Shown one piece after another: positions 55,741 through 64,000 of a stretch of DNA of 64,000 bases. Below the pieces are notes generated by a model that did no database searches, was not told where the DNA came from, and worked only from the letters and a program-made list of their open reading frames with translations. The DNA comes from Cladochytrium replicatum (taxonomy: Eukaryota > Chytridiomycota > Chytridiomycetes > Cladochytriales > Cladochytriaceae). Numbering within the stretch: the first letter of the stretch is position 1; each line of letters begins with the position of its first letter. Position numbers and translations under genes: made by a program. The DNA lies in assembly GCA_025526935.1 (NCBI GenBank), contig JAHLKD010000020.1, positions 310,001 through 374,000 on the forward strand, read 5' to 3'.

Positions 55741-56175
55741 GTGGTCCTGGCTGCTTCCTGCCCAGCATTAGTATTACATGACACAAAGCTGGTAAATACT
55801 CTAACTGTTTCCATAGCTCAGTGCTTGGGCATGGTCGACATAAAGTGGTCTGATGTTGCAAATCGGTCTTTATCAACTCGTGCAATAATCGGGATCAGCA
55901 TTGGCGCATGTGTCCTTGCTATGCTAATTTGCACCTTTCCCATTGTGTGGTTCCTTCGACGCCTCCGTAGCGGACCAAAGAATGTTGGTGTGGTGCCGTT
56001 TTGGTACTTCCCGCTTGACCCAGGAGCACCTCATCAAACCTATCACCATCAGGCTCCAATGTTTTTTGGCAGTCAGCACCTCCCACCAACCCAAGGCTTC
56101 GGATACCAGGATCCCTATTTCGTGCATCGAAATGCTGAAGAGCCGGCAACAAACAATACCGATTCGGTTCTGTAG
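55741..56175 (+). CDS. Putative C-terminal part of a single-pass membrane protein
   Basis: An open frame with one strong membrane helix (RAIIGISIGACVLAMLICTF) followed by a positive stop-transfer patch (RRLRSGP) and a Pro/Tyr/His-rich tail ending at TAG 56175. This is the usual arrangement of the end of a type I receptor-like protein. No good ATG precedes it in a convincing context, and the upstream frame is closed by TAA near 55733, so an N-terminal ectodomain would need splicing or has decayed. Function is unknown. Confidence 0.35.
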   Translation: MVLAASCPALVLHDTKLVNTLTVSIAQCLGMVDIKWSDVANRSLSTRAIIGISIGACVLAMLICTFPIVWFLRRLRSGPKNVGVVPFWYFPLDPGAPHQTYHHQAPMFFGSQHLPPTQGFGYQDPYFVHRNAEEPATNNTDSVL

Positions 56176-56540
56176 AGTGAGACGTCGTTTATCCCACCGC
56201 TGCCAAATGAGAGGGAGAGTGCCTGTTTATCAGGATAGGGAGTCATTATGTTGAAGTAGATCCAAGAGAGAGCTCCAGTATACTAGTTTGCGTCCCCGTA
56301 ACTTTGGTTCATGAACAATGAGACATATGTTAAATTTTTTCTATGACTCCATTGCTTTTTTACAAAAACTTATGGTCAACCCAAATCGCGTGTATTTATT
56401 GTTGATGCAAACACTTGTGGTGCCGCCCGGGGATAGACGCAGAATGCACACTTTCCAAGAGAAAATAAAATGATCAAACTCCAAACATGATATACAAAAT
56501 GGCGAACATGAATCCCAGGTTTGCGATGAAACAAAATAGA
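56176..56540. other. Intergenic, convergent 3' ends
   Basis: About 365 bp of AT-rich 3' flank. Nothing is called. Confidence 0.4.
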
Positions 56541-57735
56541 CTAGGGAGATTTGAACCTCAGATGGGCCTCGTAGAAATCAATCATCTGTTCATGATGAGT
56601 ACCGAATGATAGACAAGCGAATAATTGCTGAGACTTACCATGTTTGGAATTGCCTTCTTGGTAACCTTGCTGTCGTGAACACTCCTCGTTCCATCTTTCC
56701 AGTGCAGGAAAACCATCAAACCATCCTTCTTCTGCTCCACGGTCTCGATCTTTGTAACCCATTCCTCCCAACTGTCCTTTCCAACCGCGTCCTTAGATAT
56801 TTCAATTCCAAACTCTGTAGAAGAACGAATTAAGTTCCTTATTGTTAAAGGATCAGGTTGCTATCACCTAGCAAATCGTCGTCTTGCTCCTCTCCCGGCG
56901 GTTTCTGTGTTTTCCGCTTGGCTAGTGCTTTCTTTGGAGTCATTTCGTCGTTCGCCTCAGACCCGTTTCGACCTTTCGCTCTGCCGTTCACCCCGCCATT
57001 TTCTGCGGCTGGTGCTACCGTCCGAGACTGCTTCGCAGGTTTTTCTTCGAATGTGTCCAAGATCGCATCCTCTGCGCTTCTTTTGTTCCCTCCGTTCTCA
57101 CCCTTCTTTGCAGAAGAGGGGGTGTCGTCCAGATTTTTTCGCAGGAGCTTTGTCTCCTTTTCGTCGAATCCTTCCTCCTCCGTCTGTTGTGAATACGATA
57201 TGTCTGCCTGTCGTTTCTGAAATGGGGGTTAGTGCCAGACCACTGCTCATCACCACAGTCCACAAACCCCATTAAGCGAACCACGCTTCCTTTTATCTGA
57301 CGTGGCCAACGCGATCACTTCGTCACGGGTTGTTCCCAACTTCTTAAAGTAATCTTCAACAAGATCATCGCACTGATGTATACAATAAAATAAAGCTCAG
57401 TCGACTTCTTTGAAGTGTATGCAGTAGTAGAAGCTCGACTCACAAATACGTTCTCCTCAGCTTCCCAGCTGTTATCGTCATCCGAGTAGCCCGCCCAGTG
57501 AATAAAGTAGAAAAGCTTTCCCTAAATATTTCGAGCAGGCGGATTGGCAAGAGGTTCTTAGAACAGCGTTTTGATGTTTCGGCCTGGAAAGTGGCCACAG
57601 TTCTAAGATCCGAACCTTTACAATTTTGTGCTGGACGATCGTTTCGACTGTGTAGAGGTTCTCTGCGTCGATTGGTAATTCATCTGTCTCATTATCTGAT
57701 TGTGGAGATGTCATTGCTTCCTTCTTCTTTGGCAT
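56541..57735 (-). CDS. HP1: Heterochromatin protein 1 (chromo plus chromoshadow domain)
   Basis: Six exons (57735-57616, 57521-57444, 57372-57268, 57216-56868, 56814-56639, 56585-56541) give 290 residues, every junction in phase. The chromodomain (residues ~24-78) carries LYTVETIV, GKLFYFIHWAGYS and NSWEAEENVF, so the aromatic cage residues (Tyr, Trp, Tyr) for methylated H3K9 are all present. A basic/acidic disordered hinge with a KRKRG patch follows, then a chromoshadow domain (EEWVTKIETVEQK, MVFLHWKDGTRSVH, MMIDFYEAHLRF) for dimerisation. The last exon is only 45 bp and is reached by a 53-bp intron. The protein implies a working H3K9me heterochromatin system in this organism. Confidence 0.94.
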
Positions 57736-57993
57736 ATTGAAAGCTTCTAGGATCCTGTCGCAGAAACCGCGAATGTGTCGGTATGCTCAATCGAATGTGG
57801 CTTGATGAATTGAAGACCAGAACCAGTCTTCTATTTTTTTATACTCTGTGAGCTATTGAAAGTATATGCCAAGAAGTGTAAAATTGAACTTGAAAGCTGG
57901 GATACAGGCTCTTGCTTTTTGATTGATATATTTCCATAAATTGAATAGCATTTCACATTTACTTCCTTTTTTGGCAACATTTAGCAAGGCACC
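57736..57993. promoter_or_regulatory. Shared divergent promoter of HP1 and HOP2
   Basis: Only 258 bp separate the two start codons on opposite strands. The stretch is AT-rich and contains no other gene, so both genes must draw their promoters from it. No specific factor site is claimed. Confidence 0.65.
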
Positions 57994-59184
57994 ATGGCAA
58001 AGCCCAAGAAAGCAGGAGGAGGCGATGGTGAGGACAAGTGAGACCGGCTACCTGTTCAAATGACTTAATACTAGCAATTTCCAGATAAAGGTTTGTGCGA
58101 AATCCACCGGTTGAGCGTCTTTTGAATCTTCCTGGCCCAGCGGAAGATACCGTTCTGGAGTATCTCCGAAAACAGAACCGACCCTACAGTGCAACCGACA
58201 TCTGCGCTAATTTACACAACACAGTCTCCAAAACCGCAATCCAGAAGATATTAACCCAGCTTCATGAAAAACGTTAGCGCGATCGAAACGAACTTTGTGC
58301 AGGTACTCATATTTTCAACATTGGCAGAACTAATTCATGGGAAGCAATATGGAAAGGCTGTATGTAGAGCTACGTAACTGTCAATTATTTGAAAGAGGGC
58401 TGATTTTCTGGCCAATCAAGTGGATTTACGCAATCAAGCAAGATGATTCCCAAACGGTATCGCCGGCCGACCTCGAAGCACTGGACCGAAAGTATGTGGA
58501 TTTAAAGGCTGAGAAGGACCGTCTTGCCGAAGAAGTATAGTGCACCTCGATATTGATTGAATGTTCTTATTAACCAATGAAAACAGCTCAAACTGGCACA
58601 ATCTGGTATTTCCTGACCGAGATTCAGCCTGATCACTCTGATCATGCGTCATTTGCCTCTCAGGACTTAACAGCCTCACCAGCGCTATGACAAACGAACA
58701 AATCCAGAAGGAACTGGCAACTCTCGCAAAGGAGGTGATTCCAACGATATTCAAATTTCTTGATCTCCACTTAACTTATTGGAAAAAAGAATGCAAAATG
58801 CGTTGAAAAATTGGAGGATTTTCGATCAGATAGGAAAGCAATCTCGGACGAAGAACGAAAGGAGGTTGAAATATATCTGGAGAAGATGCGAAAAGAGTGG
58901 AAAACAAGGAAGGCAAAGGTGAGAGGATCGCGCAAGTAAAGCTGGCACCAAAATAACGTTAACGTTGCCCTTTTTCTTTAGTTTGATGATATGTGGGGTG
59001 CAATCATGGAGGGATACCCTGGAAATCCCAAGGATCTGATGGTATTTATACATGAATCCGGGACCAGTCCGAGATGTCTTTCTAAACCAACATCCCTTAA
59101 TCGCTAGGAGGAACTTTCGATTGAAACCGACAAAGCCGTTGGCGTCGAGCTTTCTCGCGACCCCCTACAAGGGCTCTATCCGTG
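57994..59184 (+). CDS. HOP2: Homologous-pairing protein 2 (Hop2/TBPIP)
   Basis: Nine exons (57994-58037, 58091-58272, 58328-58359, 58421-58534, 58587-58605, 58664-58734, 58790-58918, 58982-59041, 59107-59184) give 242 residues, and all eight introns (52-65 bp) keep phase. One exon is only 19 bp. Hop2 pairs with Mnd1 to help Dmc1/Rad51 strand exchange in meiosis. Visible: the N-terminal winged helix (TVLEYLRKQNRPYSATDI, SKTAIQKILTQLHEK, YGKAWIYAIKQDD), a leucine-zipper coiled coil (DLEALDRKYVDLKAEKDRL, NEQIQKELATLAKE), and the C-terminal segment (KTRKAKFDDMWGAIMEGYP). ATG 57994 sits in a strong ACCATGG context. Its presence indicates meiotic competence. Confidence 0.95.
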
Positions 59185-59343
59185 ATGAGATCAAATCGCC
59201 ACCACAGCCAAGCCCCCAACACGTGGCATTGCCATCTACTATTAAACATTAGATCATCTATAAAAATGTACATCTGTTTCTCACGCTCGCCCCAGTACCA
59301 GTAACAGTAACACACCTGAAAAACCTCAGGCGGAATCCCAGAA

Positions 59344-62047
59344 ATGAGCTTGAACGCACGCATCCAGGCTGTCCTCGCGAACTCAGACAAGTCCGCCCGC
59401 AAGGTGGAATGGAACAAGAACGGCTCGCGTCTCTCATATGTGTCAGAGCTGTTCGGCGAGAACGTCTTCACCTTAGCGAAGCTGCAGCTCACCCTCCCGA
59501 AACCAGTCTACGCTCGCTTCATCCAGCAGCTTAAGGTATGTTCTGGACACAGGGGCATGCAGATCGAGCGCAAATTTCGGTTGCCTCGTTGATCTTGAGA
59601 TGGTCTTTGAGTTGGTAATTCGCCGACCATGACCTTTGTACTCGTCGATACTGTGCATGAAAATTCGATCTAGAAGCTCACATTGTACATTTCATGCGTT
59701 AAGGGTCGCCAACCTCTCGATCGACCAACTGCTGATGCGGTTGCCCATGCTGTGCGTGTCTGGGCCATGGACAAGTATGTAGCATGAGGATTTGGAGTGC
59801 GGCCTCATTTTGCTAATTTTTCTCCCTTTCTTTAACTCAGGGGTGCCACTCACTTCACCCACTGGTTTCAACCCCAGACCGGAACCACCGCTGAGAAGCA
59901 CGATGCGTTCTTGTCTCTCAAGAGCACCTACTCTGGTGGTGTTGAGGAGGTAACCTTGTTTTTGGTTTGTTTATAGAATGTCATAATTGATCACATGAAT
60001 GATGCACAGGTCTCACCAATTGATGCCTTCTCAGGATCGCAGCTAATGCAGGCTGAACCTGATGCTTCATCCTTCCCCAATGGAGGTATTCGTAACACCT
60101 TTGAAGCGCGAGGTTACACCGTGTGGGATACCACCAGGTTGGAACCATTATTTGTTGTTTGGAGTTAATCTCATCATTCATAATTTCCTAGCCCGCTTTT
60201 CATTCGCCAGGGTCCTCATGGAACCTCTGTGTTGTACATTCCTTCGGTTTTTATTTCCTACAACGGTGAAGCGCTTGACGAGAAGACCATCTTGCTGCGC
60301 TCGTCTGAGGCTCTCTCCAACGCCGCTGTTCGCCTTCTGAAGGTTATCGGAGATTCTCAAACCAAGCGTGTTTCAACGACTCTTGGTACTGAGCAAGAAT
60401 ACTTCCTTGTTGACCGTGGTCTGTACTCGCTCCGCCCTGATCTGAAGATCGCCGGACGCACCCTTATTGGTGTCGTACCACCCAAGCACCAGCAGTTGGA
60501 GGACCACTACTTCGGACAGATCCCGAGCCGTGTTCTGGCCACCATGTCGGAGACTGAGTTGGAACTCTTCAAACTGGGAGTGCCTGTTAAGACCCGCCAC
60601 AACGAGGTCGGCATTTGTACATGTTTTGCAGTGAAATGCAACGCTGACCGATCTTAAAACAGGTCGCACCGAACCAATTTGAGATGGCGCCTATTTTCGA
60701 GGAATCGACTGTTGCAGTCGACCACAATCTTCTCGCGATGGAGACCCTCCACCAGGTCGCACACCGAAATGGCTTGAAGGTGTTGTTCCACGAGAAGCCT
60801 TTTAAGGGTATCAACGGATCTGGAAAGCACTGCAACTGGTCCATGTCGACCGACAGCGGAGAGAACTTGCTGGACCCCACTTTGAAGCCCGAGACGAACT
60901 ACCGTTTCCTCTTGTTCTTGGTCGCTGTTTTGGATGCCGTCAACAAGCACGGTGGTCTCCTTCGTGCTGGTATTGCTAGTGCATCTAACGAGCACCGTCT
61001 CGGTGCCAACGAGGCTCCCCCGGGGATTGTCTCCGCTTTCCTTGGTGAACACCTGAGCGAGGTCCTCAATGCCATTGAGGGTAACCGTGATGTCCGATCT
61101 TTCTCGCAGCCCCACCTGCAAGCCGTGCGTGTTGGTGGCACTCAGCTTGATCTGAAGGTGTCGACTCTCCCTCCGATCACCCGTGATTTGACAGACCGCA
61201 ACCGAACTTCGCCATTCGCCTTCACTGGAAACAAGTTCGAATTCCGAGCTGTTGGATCTAAGCAGTCGCCTTCTTTCCCAGTTACACTTTTGAACACCGC
61301 TGTCGCTGCGTCTCTTAACCTGGTCGCCGACGCATTGATCCAGCAGAAGGGTGCCAAGCCCGAGCCTACTATCGACGATGTTCTGATTGTTGTGCGCAAG
61401 TTCATCCAATCCAGCAAGAGCATTCGTTTCGAGGGGAACAACTACTCTGATGAGTGGGTTAAGGAAGCCGAGAGCCGTGGTCTGCCCAACATCAGATCTT
61501 GCCCCGTTGCCTTCCGCCAGCTGCTTGAGCCGGCGAACAAGGAGCTTCTGGTTAGCCAAGGTATCTTCACGGAAGCTGAGCTCCAGGCGCGTTACCACAT
61601 CTTGAACGAGAAGTACGCCAAGGACATTTTGATCGAAGCCAACACTCTCCACACTATGCTGGTGCAAGGTGTCCTCCCTGCCGCGTTCACTTACCGCAAG
61701 GAACTTGCCGACTCTGTGACGTCGCTCAAGAGTCTTGGGCTCGAGGGACCGGAGGTTGCAGCTCTGAAGAAGCTTACGGAGGTGACAACAGCAGTTCAGA
61801 AGGCCGTTGAGCAGCTGAACGCTGCGATCCACGAGATCCACAAGCACGAAGGCGATGAGGAGGCAAACTTTGCGAGCACCGTGCTGCTTAAGGCAATGGA
61901 GCACGCTCGCGAAGTTACGGACGCTCTCGAGTTCGAAGTTGCCGACAAGTATTGGCCCTATCCCAAGGTACTTTGCGTTGATGGTATTATCGATGACCCG
62001 TTAAACTTATGCGTTTGCTTTTGTAGTACATTGAGCTTTTGTTCTGA
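59344..62047 (+). CDS. glnN: Glutamine synthetase type III (GlnN-type)
   Basis: Seven exons (59344-59535, 59704-59774, 59841-59949, 60010-60137, 60192-60606, 60663-61967, 62027-62047) give 746 residues. It makes glutamine from glutamate, ammonia and ATP. The length (~740, against ~350 for eukaryotic GSII) and the motifs are those of [19 protein letters not shown], the N-terminal β-grasp part [24 protein letters not shown] (metal Glu), [33 protein letters not shown] (ATP loop) and GANEAPP. The last exon codes just six residues plus stop (YIELLF). Intron 1 is long (168 bp). GSIII is mainly bacterial but occurs in several protists. The introns show it is resident nuclear DNA rather than contamination. 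Confidence 0.95.
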
Positions 62048-62491
62048 TCAACGCTTGAAAACTTGAGTCATGAAGAGCCAAAATCTAAAACTAGTACGAA
62101 GTAGGGAGGAACGGGCTAAGATGACATAATCGACCCCATCATTATTTTTTTGTAATATAGCCCCCTCCTTATTCTTTCAAAACCTGTTACTTGCACCGCC
62201 TCACGCCTGGTTTACACGAACCATCTGTCCTGCCGTGTAAACAAATTCACACTTCCGTAAACAAATTCACCCCATCGGTAAGTGCGGTCTGCAGACCTGG
62301 CAACTCCTGGCATTCCGCATTCGTATGATCGGCGCATTCCGTTTCATTCAGTGAAATATCTGGTTTTTGCACATCACTAGCATCAGCTTGGATCTTCTGA
62401 CAGTAGTCAAAGATTGTTCCTTCCGTCCGCATTTTATTTTATTTTTGTGCGCTCACGCTGACCATTGTTTTCCAGTGTCCACAACAGAACT
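62048..62491. other. Intergenic, promoter of the PP2A scaffold gene
   Basis: About 445 bp between the glutamine synthetase stop and the PP2A A-subunit ATG. It includes paired forkhead-like sites (listed separately). No gene. Confidence 0.5.
62237..62270 (+). promoter_or_regulatory. Two forkhead-type sites, 20 bp apart
   Basis: GTAAACAAATTCAC occurs at 62237-62250 and again at 62257-62270. The core GTAAACAAA equals the forkhead consensus (RYAAACAAA). The spacing of two helical turns would place two proteins on one face of the DNA. Binding is inferred. Confidence 0.5.
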
Positions 62492-64000
62492 ATGAACCCT
62501 GAAGAAGGAGACGAAGCCCTTTACCCTATCGCCGTGCTTATCGACGAGCTGAAGCACGACGATGTTGCTCTTCGATTGAACGCAATTCGGCGGTTGTCTA
62601 CCATCGCACTTGCTCTTGGACCGGACCGTACCCGCGAGGAGTTGATTCCCTTCCTTGACGGTAATTGACGGCCCCTCTTGAAGTGACATGTTTTTTTGCC
62701 GGATTGCCTCCACAGTTAGCTTTTGGTTGGAAGTGCGAACAGATTTCATTTTCGTTGTGAGCATCTTTTGCGGTTCATGTGATTGAGAATCTGTTTGATT
62801 TAGAATCGATCGATGACGAGGACGAGGTTTTGTTGGCTCTTGCGGAGGAGTTGGGTGCGTTCGTTGACTACGTCGGAGGACCTACGTTCGCTCACCTTCT
62901 CCTCGCACCGCTGGAGACCTTGGCCGGCGTGGAAGAAACCGTTGTTCGCGAAAAGGTAACGTTCTGAATGCGTAGAAGGTTTCATACATTGACTCAACCT
63001 TTAAAAGGCTGTTGATTCTATTGGAAAGATTGTTGCCGTGCTGTCGCAGCAACAGGTTGAGGAGTCGTACATCCCCATGGTGAAGCGTCTGTCTGCTAGC
63101 GACTGGTTCACGGGCCGAACAAGTGCTTGCGGCCTTTACGCACCTGTCTACTCTCTCGCCCTTCCTCAGACTCAGGAGCTTTTGAGATCGTACGTCTGTT
63201 TAATCGAACTGTAATCTTGATATTGATCTGGAGTGCGTTTATGAAGATTGTACTCTCTTCTTGCGAACGACGATACCCCGATGGTGCGCCGAGCTGCCGC
63301 AACGCACCTTTCGGTACGTAATTTGTATAGTTTTGGCAATGGTTATGCTCACATAGCCCATCAACAGAAACTAACGAAGAAGGTTCAAAAAGAATTCATC
63401 GTCTCTGATATTTTGCCAATGTTTGTCAAGCTCGCCGAGGACGAGCAGGTCAGTTAATCTGGAGATTCCATCACCATGAACAAACAATTGTGGCTGAATG
63501 TGGTATTGAAGGACTCCGTTCGTTTGTTGACTGTAGAAGACCTCATTGCTGTTGCAGAGTCTCTCACAACTGACGAAAACAAGACACACTTGTTGACCAT
63601 TCTACAGAGTCTCTGCTACGACAAGTCGTGGCGAGTTCGCTACATGGTTGCAGACAAGTACGTTCAGGTAATTTAATGCCATACAACGAGGGTATCTTGC
63701 TATAGATCTAATCCATGTCCAAAAAATCAAATAGTTGGGGAAGGCTGTGGGCAACGACATTGTTCGAGAAGTCCTGATCTCTGCCTACGTGCGCGTTTTG
63801 AAAGACGGAGAAGCTGAAGTTCGAACTGCGGCAGCTGGACAAGTCCCGGGCTTCTCCCTGCTGATCGAACCCGACACAGTTCTGAAGGAAATTCTGCCAT
63901 GCGTGAAGGACCTTGTTACAGACACCTCCCAGCATGTGCGAGCGGCTCTCGCCACGCAGATCAGCGGATTGGCTCCTATTCTTGGCAAGGACAAGTGAGT
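62492..64000 (+). CDS. TPD3: Protein phosphatase 2A scaffold (A/PR65) subunit, 3' end outside window
   Basis: Seven exons are visible (62492-62660, 62804-62955, 63008-63189, 63247-63313, 63368-63448, 63512-63667, 63735-63994), and the next donor GTGAGT starts at 63995. The 355 residues seen are HEAT repeats of the PR65 type: [20 protein letters not shown] at the N-terminus, [69 protein letters not shown] and [13 protein letters not shown], plus [20 protein letters not shown] at the edge. The scaffold holds the catalytic C and regulatory B subunits of PP2A. Human PR65 is ~590 residues, so roughly 60% is shown. Intron 1 is 143 bp; the rest are 52-67 bp. Confidence 0.96.

Noticed and set aside
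56541-56585. GGTTCAAATCTCC on the minus strand, resembling a tRNA T-arm
   Set aside because: It is the final exon of HP1.
60654-61904. Long minus-strand open frame (416 codons) opposite glutamine synthetase
   Set aside because: It is the shadow of the conserved GSIII coding exon; its protein has no recognisable domain and the plus strand explains the sequence fully.
1-64000. CRISPR arrays, prokaryotic operons, rRNA genes or complete transposons
   Set aside because: No regularly spaced repeats, no transposase or reverse transcriptase and no rRNA sequence seen; the introns mark the DNA as eukaryotic nuclear.

Overview
The window looks like nuclear DNA of an early-diverging fungus, most likely a zoosporic (chytrid-type) fungus. 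It is gene-dense. Most genes have many short GT-AG introns of about 50-70 bp, almost all of which restore the reading frame exactly. The fungal core set includes a Ste7/Byr1-type MAPKK, a Skt5/Chs4-type chitin synthase regulator, STT3, HP1, Hop2 and the PP2A scaffold. Alongside it are genes less usual in Dikarya: a type III glutamine synthetase, UDP-xylose synthase, an ABTB1-like protein and a TRP-like channel. The chytrid placement is inference from gene content and was not tested by a search.

Layout. 1-4.1 kb: two minus-strand genes for disordered or coiled-coil proteins. 5.0-6.2 kb: a PfkB-family sugar kinase. 6.3-10.7 kb: a tandem array of at least four decayed copies of one BTB/POZ-type family. 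10.8-12.2 kb: a MAP kinase kinase, followed by a Rab-like GTPase remnant. 13.5-15.2 kb: an SLC16/MCT-like transporter. 16.7-24.6 kb: two long minus-strand genes, a single-pass membrane protein and an Skt5-like Sel1-repeat protein. 25.2-29.9 kb: an MFSD5-like transporter, a methyltransferase with a histidine-rich loop and a small AN1 zinc-finger protein. 30.2-35.1 kb: a 1542-residue TRP-like channel ending in a MYND finger. 35.4-40.6 kb (minus): a HAD pyrimidine-nucleotidase-like gene with a stop right after its ATG, UDP-glucuronate decarboxylase and an allantoate-permease-type MFS transporter. 41-43.3 kb: a decayed ankyrin-like region. 44.1-47.9 kb: an FAD monooxygenase, a stray copy of its 3' end and an intronless O-methyltransferase. 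48.2-52.9 kb: STT3 and ABTB1. 53.0-54.7 kb: a poly-C tract and a broken subtilisin. 56.5-64 kb: HP1 and HOP2 (divergent), glutamine synthetase III and the PP2A A subunit, which is cut by the window end.

How they fit together. HP1 and Hop2 share a 258-bp divergent promoter region. UDP-xylose synthase, Skt5 and STT3 serve wall or glycan biosynthesis but are not clustered. The monooxygenase/O-methyltransferase pair could be a small tailoring module. Three decaying zones (BTB array, ankyrin-like region, subtilisin) suggest active turnover of repeat and secreted-protein families between conserved housekeeping genes. Exon boundaries below were derived by hand from splice signals and frame continuity.
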